Source: Vagococcus fluvialis bH819 (lineage in GTDB: Bacteria > Bacillota > Bacilli > Lactobacillales > Vagococcaceae). From it: a stretch of DNA of 64,000 nt. How positions within the stretch are numbered: the first letter of the stretch is position 1; every line of letters begins with the position of its first letter. The position numbers were made by a program, and so were the translations under genes. Below, piece after piece: positions 26,611 through 35,838 of the stretch. The notes beneath the pieces were generated by a model. It was given only the letters and a program-made list of their open reading frames with translations, searched no databases and was not told the origin of the DNA. The stretch is from contig NZ_FWFD01000008.1 of assembly GCF_900163795.1 (NCBI RefSeq), positions 62,001-126,000 of the forward strand. Direction: 5' to 3'.

Positions 26611-27350
26611 TATTTACCTACTTTTTTTAGTTGTTCGATATATTCTTCTAAAACAAGCTGATTTTTAGTCATATACTCAGCGTTTTCTTTTCCAACATAA
26701 CGAATGTGCCATGGTTCGTAATTGATACCGGTTAGTTTTTCCTTACCTTTTTTATATCGAATGACAAAACCATAGTGATTAACATTTTCATCTAACCATT
26801 TTCCAGCATCAGTTTCACCAAATTCTTCTTCTAGCATATTTCCCTCTTCGTACCATTTTACATCTAAAACATCTAAGGCAAGTCCAGTATGATGCTCACT
26901 CAAGCCTGGAACTGTTAAATACTTCATTGCCAACTCTTTGGCCTCAGATTCAGAATAATCTTGGTAAAGATAATTTTGAATATCTCTTGCCACAATTTCT
27001 TCTTGTTCAGCTACAGAACGATAAGATGAAATAATGGTCAACTCAAAACCTGCCTTTGCAGCCGCTTCAGATAAAGCTAGGTATTCATCATGAATACGAC
27101 TATCCACTTTATGACCATCTGGTAATTCTTTCAAATTAGTTGGTTCTTCTTTTATCTGATGTTCATTATTAACGAGTATTAAGTTCCAGTCATCTAATTT
27201 CCCAGGTAAATGGCTTTCTTCTTTCTTGACTACTTGCTCTGTTGATATGGTTGTGGTCTCTTTTTTATCTTTATTAGATTTTTGAGTATGAAAAATAATT
27301 GCTAGTCCAACAAATAAACAAGTAATTATGATAAATATTTTTTTTGCCAT
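26610..27350 (-). CDS. D-alanyl-D-alanine carboxypeptidase, M15 (VanY-like)
   Basis: 246 residues. An N-terminal membrane anchor or signal segment (about 4-20) is followed by the M15B zinc peptidase fold: ISSYRSVAEQEE, the zinc ligands SEHHTGLALDV and EPWHIRYVG. It trims the terminal D-Ala from peptidoglycan stem peptides. It lacks vanRS- or vanHAX-type neighbours, so this is a housekeeping enzyme and not a resistance cluster. Co-transcribed with the GH73 gene. Confidence 0.92.
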   Translation of the reverse strand: MAKKIFIIITCLFVGLAIIFHTQKSNKDKKETTTISTEQVVKKEESHLPGKLDDWNLILVNNEHQIKEEPTNLKELPDGHKVDSRIHDEYLALSEAAAKAGFELTIISSYRSVAEQEEIVARDIQNYLYQDYSESEAKELAMKYLTVPGLSEHHTGLALDVLDVKWYEEGNMLEEEFGETDAGKWLDENVNHYGFVIRYKKGKEKLTGINYEPWHIRYVGKENAEYMTKNQLVLEEYIEQLKKVGK

Positions 27351-27368
27351 AAACCTCTACAAATCCCC

Positions 27369-27932
27369 TTATTTTTCTGCTTCTTCTACGTTTTGATTAT
27401 ATGTTTCTATTAAGTTCTCGTCTACCCATTCAATTAAATCAACCTGAGACTCAGCTATTTGCTGTTGAATGGTTCCTGGCATACAGAATTCTAATATATC
27501 ATCATAACCCCATTCACCGTAACTCATAAAAATACGAAGATTCACCATATTTTTTTTAGGATAAGCAGTTTCTTTTTTATCTGATACACTTTGTTGAGTA
27601 ATCATCTCTACTTTTGTCATACCTGTCTTAATCCATTCTTTAGCTATAATAGATTTTAGTCGCTTATATTCTGAAACAACATAATTTCTTTTTTCTGGAA
27701 ATAGAATGGTCTGTCTGGCTATTTTTTGAATTAACATCCATTCATAATCAGAAAACAGACTTTTTAATTTTTGCATTTTTTCATTTGATAAGGATTGCTG
27801 ACCTTTTTTCCATTTTATCCATTCTTCATAAGGTATTGCTAAAAAATGTTCACAAAATAATTTTTCGCTAACAAACTGATCTTTTATTCGATCTAGTAAA
27901 ATATTAACAATTGCTTGATGCATCGTTTTCAC
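27369..27932 (-). CDS. Unrecognised protein upstream of two cell-wall enzymes
   Basis: 187 residues, soluble, no signal peptide, rich in aromatic residues. An N-terminal helical part (about 1-75) is followed by a central stretch (VSEYKRLKSIIAKEWIKTG) and an alpha/beta-looking end (MVNLRIFMSYGEWGYDD). The first half could be a helix-turn-helix relative (WKKGQQSLSNEKMQKLKSL) but I would not rely on it. It is the first gene of the operon with the carboxypeptidase and glucosaminidase (18-base gap). Confidence 0.75.
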   Translation of the reverse strand: MKTMHQAIVNILLDRIKDQFVSEKLFCEHFLAIPYEEWIKWKKGQQSLSNEKMQKLKSLFSDYEWMLIQKIARQTILFPEKRNYVVSEYKRLKSIIAKEWIKTGMTKVEMITQQSVSDKKETAYPKKNMVNLRIFMSYGEWGYDDILEFCMPGTIQQQIAESQVDLIEWVDENLIETYNQNVEEAEK

Positions 27933-28040
27933 ACACCTTTCATATTTTCTGTAACTTTTTAGTTAAATCACTCTCTACTATTTTACCCTTTACTTAAAAA
28001 AAAAGCATCTTTTATGCAAATTTATAAGAAATTTTAATAA

Positions 28041-28991
28041 CTATTTTTCTTGATTGAAATTAACCTTTATATCAATAAAAGTTTGAGTTTCCGTTAAAAA
28101 CTGATACAATCTCGCCCTGTTCTCAAATTCTTTTCTGCTTGTTGGTAGCTCCTTAGTTTCATAATAAATCATTGTATCGGAGACTTTTTCTTTTAAAAGC
28201 ACCCCATCATTATTTTCTGCATAATTTATATAAATGTAATCCAACAATTCTTTTATTTTTTCAGAAACATCTGTAGCCACATCAATGTTTTTTATCAAAT
28301 CAATCATATCTTCCAATACTTTTAACTGCATCCATCTCATTTGAAAATAACTAATTTCATAGATATCTTTACTTAGTAGCTGGTTATCTAAATGATTTTT
28401 AGCATACTGTTCTCCTTGTTTAATACTTTTAGCAACTCCTTCAACAATCAAGTCACAATCTAAAATGGCTCGTTTATCATCTAATGTTTCTGACATTTTT
28501 TTTAATAAGAATTTAATCGCATCATCCACTCTTTTTTTGTTAGTTTCTATTTCTTTTTCTACATTCGGCATGTACAAATTAGAAATTAAAGCTAAACCGA
28601 CACCTACTAAGAGTAATAAAATGGCATTTTTTACTAAATCTCCAGACATACTTTTTTCATTTAAAAAATGGGTGACTAATACTGAATTAACTGGAATTGC
28701 TTCTGACATCTTGAATTTTGCTGCGATTGGAATATACAATAATAAATATACACCAAATGCAATCGGAGTATATCCTAATAAATAATAACTTCCAAAAGAT
28801 ATTAAAATAGCGACAAACAACGCCAAGATACGTCCAATTCCAACTTTAAAAGAAGATGTTTTGGTATTTGTAACACTTAAAATAGCAATAATACCAGCCG
28901 TTGATGGGTACTTTAAACCTAAATAATTAGCGATAATAATTGCTAAAGTTGCTGTTATGACTGTTTTTATCGTTCGTAAACCTATTTTCAT
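28041..28991 (-). CDS. Aromatic acid exporter family (ArAE/FUSC-like) membrane protein
   Basis: 316 residues. The N-terminal 150 form about four to six membrane helices beginning GLRTIKTVITATLAIIIANYLG, typical of ArAE_1 proteins; the C-terminal half is a cytoplasmic helical domain. The family is related to AaeB/FUSC exporters, though most Gram-positive members are untested. Start ATG at 28991 follows GTGAGGAGTG; the longer frame lacks a ribosome site. Confidence 0.8.
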   Translation of the reverse strand: MKIGLRTIKTVITATLAIIIANYLGLKYPSTAGIIAILSVTNTKTSSFKVGIGRILALFVAILISFGSYYLLGYTPIAFGVYLLLYIPIAAKFKMSEAIPVNSVLVTHFLNEKSMSGDLVKNAILLLLVGVGLALISNLYMPNVEKEIETNKKRVDDAIKFLLKKMSETLDDKRAILDCDLIVEGVAKSIKQGEQYAKNHLDNQLLSKDIYEISYFQMRWMQLKVLEDMIDLIKNIDVATDVSEKIKELLDYIYINYAENNDGVLLKEKVSDTMIYYETKELPTSRKEFENRARLYQFLTETQTFIDIKVNFNQEK

Positions 28992-29100
28992 TTTTACACT
29001 CCTCACATACCTTCTATTAAAAATCATAAATACTTTTACGTCAAATACTAGCAGAATCTAGTTCTTTCGTATATTATATAACTTACAGGGGGAATTTAAA

Positions 29101-29733
29101 ATGAAACGTAAATGGGTAGCCATTTCATTTTTATTGAGTACTTTATTTTTTATCACTTCTTGTGGCATCACACAAGAACTTGATGAATCTTTAGCAGTTT
29201 CTAAAGAACTAAACGTTGTTATTGGACAACAGGAATCAATTATTAAAGACTTATTGAAAACTGTTGAAAAAATTGAACCTTCTTTCGAAAAAGATATGGA
29301 TGCTAAACCTAAAACCGGTCTCTTCCAAGAACAAGAAGGAGATCTTTATAAAAATTTCAATAAACGAAAAGAATTATTAGATGAATTAGTTGCTGGACAA
29401 AAAGAAGTCAAAAAATACCGTAAAGATCTTAAACGCATAAGTAGTAAGGAAGCCATTGATGTTGATAATGATAAACTTCGGCTCATTAGTAGTAGTTTAA
29501 AAATTATCGAAAATAATTATGATTCCTTAATACTTTATATGCAAACTGGTTTTGAACAAGAAGAGCTTCTATACGAAAACCTTCCTGTTGATAATCTAAC
29601 TGAACAAGCTTCCATTATTGATCGAACTTATGGTTCTGTAACTATGGTTGCTGAGGAATCCATCAGTAATATGGAGTACACATCAAGCTTGATTAAAAAT
29701 TTTCTTAAACAGGCCTCAGTGAATAAACATTAG
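29101..29733 (+). CDS. YkyA-family cell-wall binding lipoprotein
   Basis: 210 residues. A signal peptide ends with the lipobox FITSCG, giving a lipidated cysteine near 21. The rest is a long helical extracellular domain (KELNVVIGQQESIIKDL, AEESISNMEYTSSLIK) of the YkyA type. The function of this family is unclear. GGGGG precedes the ATG; a strong terminator follows. Confidence 0.8.
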   Translation: MKRKWVAISFLLSTLFFITSCGITQELDESLAVSKELNVVIGQQESIIKDLLKTVEKIEPSFEKDMDAKPKTGLFQEQEGDLYKNFNKRKELLDELVAGQKEVKKYRKDLKRISSKEAIDVDNDKLRLISSSLKIIENNYDSLILYMQTGFEQEELLYENLPVDNLTEQASIIDRTYGSVTMVAEESISNMEYTSSLIKNFLKQASVNKH

Positions 29734-29737
29734 TTAA

Positions 29738-29792
29738 AAAAAACAGCCACAATTTTTTGCATCTAAATTGCAAAAAATGTGGCTGATTTTTT
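29738..29792. terminator. Bidirectional terminator after ykyA and floT
   Basis: CAGCCACA-ATTTTTTGCA pairs with TGCAAAAAATGTGGCTG around a 7-base loop; long stem with T-runs for both strands. Confidence 0.9.
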
Positions 29793-29793
29793 A

Positions 29794-31254
29794 TTATTCT
29801 GCTTTTTCTTGAACATTAACAATATTTTTAGACCCTTTTGAGGCGAAATTTTCTAGTAAATCTTTCACATCAAGTCCTGTTGTTTCTTTCAACGTTTCTT
29901 GAGAAGAGGCTAAAAGGTTAGTCGCATAATTAGTGATCCGATTGGCACCACTATCTTTTCCACCTTCTCCAGTATCAACAACCGTAATTTTCTCAATATT
30001 ACCAAGAGGTTGAGAAGCTTCTTTCACAAGTTCTGGTAACATTTCAAGTACCATACTTAGGACAGCTGCTTCACCATATTGTTTGAAGGCCTCTGCAATT
30101 TTTTCTTTTGCTTCGGCTTCAGCTTGACCTTGAGCTAAAATAGCATCTGCCCGTGCTTGTCCATCCATACGAACTTGAGAAGCGTTTGCTTCAGCCATTG
30201 CTTCCACTCTGAATTTTTCTGCTTCGGCTTCGGCTACTTCACGTGCTTTTGAAGCAAGTGCTTCTTGTTCTCTCGCATAACGATCCGCATCTGCTTTTTT
30301 CTTCACTTCTGAGTCGTATTGTTTCTCACGACGAATAATTTCTTTTTCTTCTAATTCAATTTGTTTTTGACGCTCAATAACTTTAACTTCCATCTCTTGA
30401 GCCACAACTTGTTGTTGTGCAACCGCACTTTCTAAGTTATACGCTTGATCCGCTTTGGCTTTCGCAATATCTTGTTCTTGCTTATAAGCTGCTAATTTTA
30501 ATTCTTTGTCTTTTGCCGCTTCAGCGATTTCTGTTTGACGACCAAGTTCGGCTTGTTGAGATTCTTTTTCAGCTTGAGCCTTTTTAATGCGTGTTTCTTT
30601 TAAAGCTTCTGCCTCAGCGATTTCAGCATCACGTTTTACTTGAGCAATACGTGGTTTCCCTAATGAATCTAAGTACCCATTCTTATCACGAACATCTTTA
30701 ATCGTGAATGAAACAATAATCAGTCCCATTTTAGCCAAATCCACACTGGCAACTTCTTGAACGCTTTGACTAAATTTATCACGATTTTGATAAATTTCTT
30801 CAACTGTCATTGATCCTAAAATCGAGCGTAAATGACCTTCTAAAACTTCACGTGCTTCATTTTCTAACTCTTCACGTGTCTTACCTAAGAATTGCTCAGC
30901 AGCAGTTGCTATTTCTTCAACTGAAGAGCCGATTTTAATAATTGATGTTCCATCAGCCATAACCGGTACACCTTGCTCTGTATACACTTCTGGTGTTGAG
31001 ACATCTAATTTACTTGAGAGTAAGCTTAAACGATTGGAACGTTGGAAGACAGGGAGTACAAAAGCTCCTCCTCCACGAACAATTTTTAGTTTATTGCCAC
31101 CTTGATCTTGATGAACATTTTTAGCACCTAAATAGCTACCACTGATAATTAACGCCTCATCTGGTTTTGCTGTTTGATATTTTGAAACAAAAACTACTAA
31201 AAGCATTAATACAATAATTCCAACTAATATAATTGGTAAAAATAAAATCCCCAT
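29794..31254 (-). CDS. floT: Flotillin-like membrane scaffold protein
   Basis: 486 residues. An N-terminal hydrophobic segment (about 3-25) is followed by an SPFH/PHB domain (about 30-210) and a long Ala/Glu-rich coiled coil (about 210-400) with repeated AEAE patterns, as in YuaG/FloT. Flotillins organise membrane microdomains. It is preceded 17 bases upstream by an NfeD-like gene, the same pairing as Bacillus yuaF-yuaG. Confidence 0.93.
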   Translation of the reverse strand: MGILFLPIILVGIIVLMLLVVFVSKYQTAKPDEALIISGSYLGAKNVHQDQGGNKLKIVRGGGAFVLPVFQRSNRLSLLSSKLDVSTPEVYTEQGVPVMADGTSIIKIGSSVEEIATAAEQFLGKTREELENEAREVLEGHLRSILGSMTVEEIYQNRDKFSQSVQEVASVDLAKMGLIIVSFTIKDVRDKNGYLDSLGKPRIAQVKRDAEIAEAEALKETRIKKAQAEKESQQAELGRQTEIAEAAKDKELKLAAYKQEQDIAKAKADQAYNLESAVAQQQVVAQEMEVKVIERQKQIELEEKEIIRREKQYDSEVKKKADADRYAREQEALASKAREVAEAEAEKFRVEAMAEANASQVRMDGQARADAILAQGQAEAEAKEKIAEAFKQYGEAAVLSMVLEMLPELVKEASQPLGNIEKITVVDTGEGGKDSGANRITNYATNLLASSQETLKETTGLDVKDLLENFASKGSKNIVNVQEKAE

Positions 31255-31271
31255 AATTTAACAATCTCCTT

Positions 31272-31793
31272 TTAAATAAAGTTTTCTTTATATGGAACGA
31301 CATAACAGACACGGTCCTTAATCTCAATCACTAAGACATCTGATCCTGCTTTGACCTCTTCAACTTGAGGTTTATAATAACTTGCTGGTCGAGTAATAGT
31401 TCCTGTCACACTTGATATTTTAATTTCCCCCATACCTTTAAGTGGGATAGGCGTAATCACCGTAGCTTTTTGACCTTCTAAATCCTTTTCTGTAATCGCA
31501 ATACTCGATTCTGAATTTTTAAGTGGTACCAATATGTAGAAATTCATCAAAAAGACTATAATAGTCGCTATTCCACCGCTAATAAGAAAGACAACAAGAC
31601 TTTTTAAATTAAAAAAATTCTCACCTATAATTCCGAATAGTGAGGTGAACGCTATCCATGGCACCATTAACATTGGGTCAAGTGGGCCATCAAAATCAAA
31701 AATATCACCGAAAATAAATAATAGGATGGATATAACAGTACAGCCAATTAAAATATATAAATAGATCGTATCTAATGGATAACCAGCTATCAC
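31272..31793 (-). CDS. NfeD-like membrane protein (YuaF type)
   Basis: 173 residues. Three hydrophobic segments (about 8-27, 42-60 and 66-92) are followed by a C-terminal OB-fold-like domain (GQKATVITPIPLKGMGEIK ... GSDVLVIEIKDRVCYV). The partner of flotillin in many bacteria. The start is GTG with AAAGGAGTGAG upstream. The 240-base gap to the LytTR gene is a divergent promoter region. Confidence 0.88.
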   Translation of the reverse strand: MIAGYPLDTIYLYILIGCTVISILLFIFGDIFDFDGPLDPMLMVPWIAFTSLFGIIGENFFNLKSLVVFLISGGIATIIVFLMNFYILVPLKNSESSIAITEKDLEGQKATVITPIPLKGMGEIKISSVTGTITRPASYYKPQVEEVKAGSDVLVIEIKDRVCYVVPYKENFI

Positions 31794-32034
31794 TTTCTTC
31801 TCACTCCTTTCTAACTAGCTTAACATTATTCTACCAATATTACAGATAAAATAATAGTATATTCGTTATAATTATATGTTGGCGTTAACAATAAAAAGAA
31901 AACGTACATTGGAAACTATTTTTTATCATTAATATAAGCCATTGCAACAAAACACATTATTTTTGCAACTTATAAAAAAAGAATTTTAATGATAAACTAA
32001 TCTTGCTATTCTATAGGTGTTAGGAGGACAATAT

Positions 32035-32487
32035 ATGAAAATAAACGTTAAATATTTAGAGGAAAAGAATAAAGATGAACTTGATATTATTAGCCATCCT
32101 AGTAATCAGTTACTATTAGATAAATTAACTAAAACTATCCAAATACCACAAACTCTAATAGTCACACAACCGAACAATAATCGACAAAAAATTATTACGA
32201 TTTCTGATATTGAGGCAATAACTACTTTAGGTCATGTATCTAAAATAATTCTTACTAATCAAGAAAGTTATTTTTATCCTAAAAGAATCAAAGAACTAAC
32301 TTTTTTAACTCAAAATAATTTATATCAAATTAACCAATCAACCATTATTAATTTAAATCATGTCTATACTTTCCAAGTTGAAAAACATGCTCGTTTAGAA
32401 ATTATTACAAAAAGCCAACAACACTACATTGTCAGTCGTCACTATGTTAAACAAATAAAGGAGAGATTGCTATGTTTCAACAGTTAA
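32035..32487 (+). CDS. LytTR-domain DNA-binding regulator
   Basis: 150 residues. The C-terminal 95 residues form a LytTR DNA-binding domain (KIILTNQESYFYPKRIKEL, FYQINQSTIINLNHV-like, VSRHYVKQIKERL); the N-terminal 50 are a short dimer-like region and there is no receiver domain. This architecture is always paired with a DUF3021 membrane protein, which follows here with a 16-base overlap; the pair usually controls its own operon or a nearby ABC transporter. Start ATG follows TAGGAGGACAAT; the GTG upstream lies in that site. Confidence 0.9.
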   Translation: MKINVKYLEEKNKDELDIISHPSNQLLLDKLTKTIQIPQTLIVTQPNNNRQKIITISDIEAITTLGHVSKIILTNQESYFYPKRIKELTFLTQNNLYQINQSTIINLNHVYTFQVEKHARLEIITKSQQHYIVSRHYVKQIKERLLCFNS

Positions 32488-32882
32488 AAAATTCATTCAT
32501 TCAAACAACATTAGGTTCTATCATTTGGGTAACATTTTTAGCTACATTACTTTTTCATAATCAAAATGTTCCTTTTAACTTTTTTTGGCATATTCTAGCT
32601 ATCGGTAGCTTATTCGGTATCGTTTTTGGTATTTTATATCCTTATCTTTGGAAATATTCCACATTAAAGGCGAGTTTTAATATTATAATTAGTACCTTCA
32701 TTAATTCTGTGTCCAGTTTTTTAGTGGTTTATCTTTTTTCACCAGAAATGTTTTTATCCATCAAGCCTTATCTATTAGTTTTCATTATTTTAACATTTAT
32801 TGGTCACCTAATTACTTATTATTTCTATGCCAAATCAGAAACAAATAAACAAGTCAAAGAATTAAATAAATTACTATCTTAA
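32472..32882 (+). CDS. DUF3021 membrane protein
   Basis: 136 residues with four membrane helices (about 14-30, 40-58, 72-92, 98-118) and a short charged tail. DUF3021 proteins are the membrane partners of single-domain LytTR regulators and probably inhibit them. The overlap with the upstream gene indicates translational coupling. Confidence 0.88.
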   Translation: MFQQLKNSFIQTTLGSIIWVTFLATLLFHNQNVPFNFFWHILAIGSLFGIVFGILYPYLWKYSTLKASFNIIISTFINSVSSFLVVYLFSPEMFLSIKPYLLVFIILTFIGHLITYYFYAKSETNKQVKELNKLLS

Positions 32883-32898
32883 AAAAATAAGGAATATA

Positions 32899-32938
32899 AA
32901 GAGAACTGTGATATAAACAAATCACAGTTCTCTTTTTT
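32899..32938 (+). terminator. Terminator of the LytTR-DUF3021 operon
   Basis: AGAGAACTGTGAT/ATCACAGTTCTCT, a 13-bp perfect stem with a short loop, then TTTTTT. Confidence 0.9.
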
Positions 32939-32950
32939 GAATAATCATTA

Positions 32951-32996
32951 ACGTTTCTTCCAGTTGCTTGGAGCTAATCGCTTTTTCACCACCCTG
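32951..32996. repeat. Half copy of the hairpin repeat
   Basis: TTCCAGTTGCTTGGAGCTAA and the following CGCTTTTTCACCACCCTG match the right arm of the two full hairpins at 16630 and 33007, but the left arm is missing. Confidence 0.55.
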
Positions 32997-33006
32997 TTTT
33001 AGTCCG

Positions 33007-33114
33007 GGATAAAAAATCTGCGCCTTCGGTAACTTCACAAACAGCAATCAATCCTAAAACCATGGATTGTTTGCTGTTTCCTCCAGTTACTCGGAGCAAA
33101 GCGATTTTTTATCC
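33007..33114. repeat. Long hairpin repeat, copy 2
   Basis: A 108-base near-palindrome. The ends GGATAAAAAATC/GATTTTTTATCC are perfectly complementary, then GGTAACT/AGTTACT, and AAACAGCAA.CAATCC pairs with GGATTG.TTGCTGTTT around an 8-base loop. It lies directly after the stop of the large permease gene and could also act as a terminator. The right arm is shared with the copies at 16630 and 32951. Confidence 0.75.
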
Positions 33115-33121
33115 ACTCTGA

Positions 33122-35827
33122 TTATTCATTCGATTTTAGGGCTTCGATCATATCGACTTTCGTCAATCTTCGGTGCATGAAAAACATAACTACAAGTGAA
33201 AATAAAATAGTTAACAGTGCTGAATAGAGATAGCTTATCCAATGAATATCAGGTGGAAACATCATCATGTCGACTTCTGCTGTTTGTAACACAAAACCGT
33301 GGAGTAATTTTCCTAAAATACATCCTAGTAGAATCCCTAAGAAAGTTAAAATATTATTTTCTCGGTAAACATACATCGTGACCTCTTTATTATAAAAACC
33401 TAGGACTTTGATTGTGGATAATTCTCTAATTCGCTCTGATATATTAATATTCGTTAAATTATACAAAACGATAAAAGCAAGCATTGCGGCTGAGACAATT
33501 AACACCCAAACAACGATATTTAAACTTCCCATAGTGTCATCCATCGCTTTACCAATTTGACTCGTAAAACTGACATTGATTACTTTTTTAGTATCCATTA
33601 ATGATTCAGCTAATTTTTCTTCTGATTTTTTAGTTAACTTATCTTTAAATGTTAATAAATCAACATTATAATCAGGCTTTTCTCCAAACGTTTTTTCATA
33701 ATAAGTAGGCGTCATATAAATAAAATGCATCGCATAATTTTCTACAATGTGGCTGATTTTTACTTCTCTCGTTTCATCACCACTTGCCTTTATTTGGAGC
33801 ATGTCACCTTCTTTTAATTCATATAGCTTCCCTAACTTCTCATTAATAATTACACCAGAATCATCTAATGAATATAATTTTCCTGATTCCCGATTTTTAA
33901 AAGTGATAAAATCATGTAGCCCTTTCTTATCTTTTGGTGTATCAACTACCACTTCCTGTTTTTTATAACCATCATTAACAACTTCTACCGTTTTTTGAGA
34001 CAAGGTTAAATGGGAAGCGTAGACATCTAGCCCATCTCTTTCTTTTTCATAGATTTTAGTTTCTGATTCTGTCGCCTCTGGATTATAGACAACTGTCGCA
34101 TCGTAATGCCAGATTTTAGAAAATTGGATATCCACAATGTCACCAATCGAATCTTTTAATCCAAAGCCTGTAATAATCATCGCCATACAACCGGCAATTC
34201 CTAAAACAGTCATTAGCATTCGCTGCTTATATCTAAATAAATTTCGAGCTGTCACTTTTTGATTAAAATTAAGTCGTGACCAAACCCACGTCAATTTCTC
34301 TAACCAGATTCGCTTACCAGGTTTGGGAGCTTTGGGTCTCATTAAAACGGACGGTGTGCTTAGTAAATCAACTCTAAGAACAATCATTGATGATAGCACA
34401 GTACATAAAAGCGCCACAACGACTGATTGCAATGAGTAACTTAGGTAGTAGGTAATAATGACTGGTGGCAAGTTATAAAGACTCCCATACGCATTATAAA
34501 TCACTGACGGAAAGACATTAAACCCAATCACTAATCCTAATAAACTACCAATGACACTCGCCAATACCGCATATACAATAAATTTTTGAGCAATTTCAAA
34601 ATTACTATAACCCAACGCTTTAAGTGTTCCTATCTCACCACGCTTTTCATCCACCATACGTGTCATCGTTGTCAAACAAATCAACGCTGCAATCATAAAA
34701 AAGAAAACTGGAAAGACTGTCGCAATCGAAGAAATCCGGTCCGCATTATCTTTATATTCTGTATAAGCTGGATTATCATTTCGATCTTGATACACATACT
34801 TTAAATCAGTCATCTCTTGTAATTCAGTTTCTTTATTTTTCAGATTGTTAGCTTCTTTTGTTAACAGCTCCTCTTGAGCTGCTAATTCTTTTTCAGCCGT
34901 ATCTAAACTTTCTTTCACTTCACCAGGAATAGGTTGTCCCATTGTATCAGCTACTTTTAATTGCTCTTTCTGAGAACTAAGCTGATTTTGCGCTTCATCT
35001 AACTGTTTCTGACCTTCCCTTATTTTTTTTCTGCCTTCTTCGATTTGTTTCTTTCCATCTTGTTGAATCTTTTCAACACGTTCCTGTTCTCTTGCTGCTA
35101 ATAACTGTTTAATTTCTTTTTCATTAGCCTTGATACGCTTATCATAATCCTTACTGTAACTCGTTAATTTTTCTGTATTATGATAACTAATAGACATTTC
35201 TGTAAAAACATCTGACTTAAAATCAGTTTTAGGAACGATACCAAAGATATCCACTGATCCCTTACCAACCGTTGTGTTTCCTCGCGAAACTTGGTCGATG
35301 TACAACGGACTATTAATCAAGCCAACAACTTGATAGCTTTCTTTTTTCAATTGGTCTTTTTCTGATTGAACAATAATCTTGTCACCAATTTTGTATTTTT
35401 TTAATTCTTTGGCTCGATTATCTAAAGCAACTTCACCAGTTTTTTCAGGTAATTTCCCCTCAATCAATCGTGGCTGATTTAAAGGTGACTGATTGTTCAA
35501 ATCATATGACATCAAACGAATGATACTATTTTCATTTTTTTCCGTCACATCTAAAGTGTAACTACCTTCTACCTGATTCACATTTTTATTACTCTTAACC
35601 AAATCCAAATCTTCTTTTTCAAGACCAATAGGAGATATAATTTTAGCATCCATTAATTTCTGTTTTTTATAATAAGTATCTGCTGTATGAATCATGTCAG
35701 GTCCTGTTGCTTTAATCCCTGCATAAAAACAAACACCTAATAAAATAATTAATAAAATGGAAAAAAATCGAGCTTTGGATTGAAAAATTTCTCTTATGTT
35801 TGATTTTCGGAGTGCTTTTTTGCTCAT
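33122..35827 (-). CDS. Large FtsX-type ABC transporter permease
   Basis: 901 residues. An N-terminal membrane helix (about 20-40), a large extracellular part with a predicted coiled coil (about 245-345, rich in K, E, Q), a first FtsX core with three helices (about 370-490), a second extracellular domain, and a second FtsX core (about 770-900). This duplicated layout matches the MacB-like permeases of Gram-positives that handle peptides or lipids, not solute channels. ATG at 35827 follows TAGGAGGTAGAGGA. It is encoded 11 bases after its ATPase. Confidence 0.92.
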   Translation of the reverse strand: MSKKALRKSNIREIFQSKARFFSILLIILLGVCFYAGIKATGPDMIHTADTYYKKQKLMDAKIISPIGLEKEDLDLVKSNKNVNQVEGSYTLDVTEKNENSIIRLMSYDLNNQSPLNQPRLIEGKLPEKTGEVALDNRAKELKKYKIGDKIIVQSEKDQLKKESYQVVGLINSPLYIDQVSRGNTTVGKGSVDIFGIVPKTDFKSDVFTEMSISYHNTEKLTSYSKDYDKRIKANEKEIKQLLAAREQERVEKIQQDGKKQIEEGRKKIREGQKQLDEAQNQLSSQKEQLKVADTMGQPIPGEVKESLDTAEKELAAQEELLTKEANNLKNKETELQEMTDLKYVYQDRNDNPAYTEYKDNADRISSIATVFPVFFFMIAALICLTTMTRMVDEKRGEIGTLKALGYSNFEIAQKFIVYAVLASVIGSLLGLVIGFNVFPSVIYNAYGSLYNLPPVIITYYLSYSLQSVVVALLCTVLSSMIVLRVDLLSTPSVLMRPKAPKPGKRIWLEKLTWVWSRLNFNQKVTARNLFRYKQRMLMTVLGIAGCMAMIITGFGLKDSIGDIVDIQFSKIWHYDATVVYNPEATESETKIYEKERDGLDVYASHLTLSQKTVEVVNDGYKKQEVVVDTPKDKKGLHDFITFKNRESGKLYSLDDSGVIINEKLGKLYELKEGDMLQIKASGDETREVKISHIVENYAMHFIYMTPTYYEKTFGEKPDYNVDLLTFKDKLTKKSEEKLAESLMDTKKVINVSFTSQIGKAMDDTMGSLNIVVWVLIVSAAMLAFIVLYNLTNINISERIRELSTIKVLGFYNKEVTMYVYRENNILTFLGILLGCILGKLLHGFVLQTAEVDMMMFPPDIHWISYLYSALLTILFSLVVMFFMHRRLTKVDMIEALKSNE

Positions 35828-35838
35828 TCCTCTACCTC

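Noticed and set aside
26610-27350. Possible vancomycin-resistance vanY
   Set aside because: No vanHAX or vanRS neighbours; M15 carboxypeptidases of this form are ordinary housekeeping genes.
28002-28020. Terminator after the ArAE gene (GCAT/ATGC then a T-run)
   Set aside because: The stem has only 4 pairs; too weak to claim.
31860-32034. LytTR-type direct repeats upstream of the LytTR gene
   Set aside because: GGCGTTAAC and AAACGTACA are partial matches only, with too poor agreement to the consensus to call a site.
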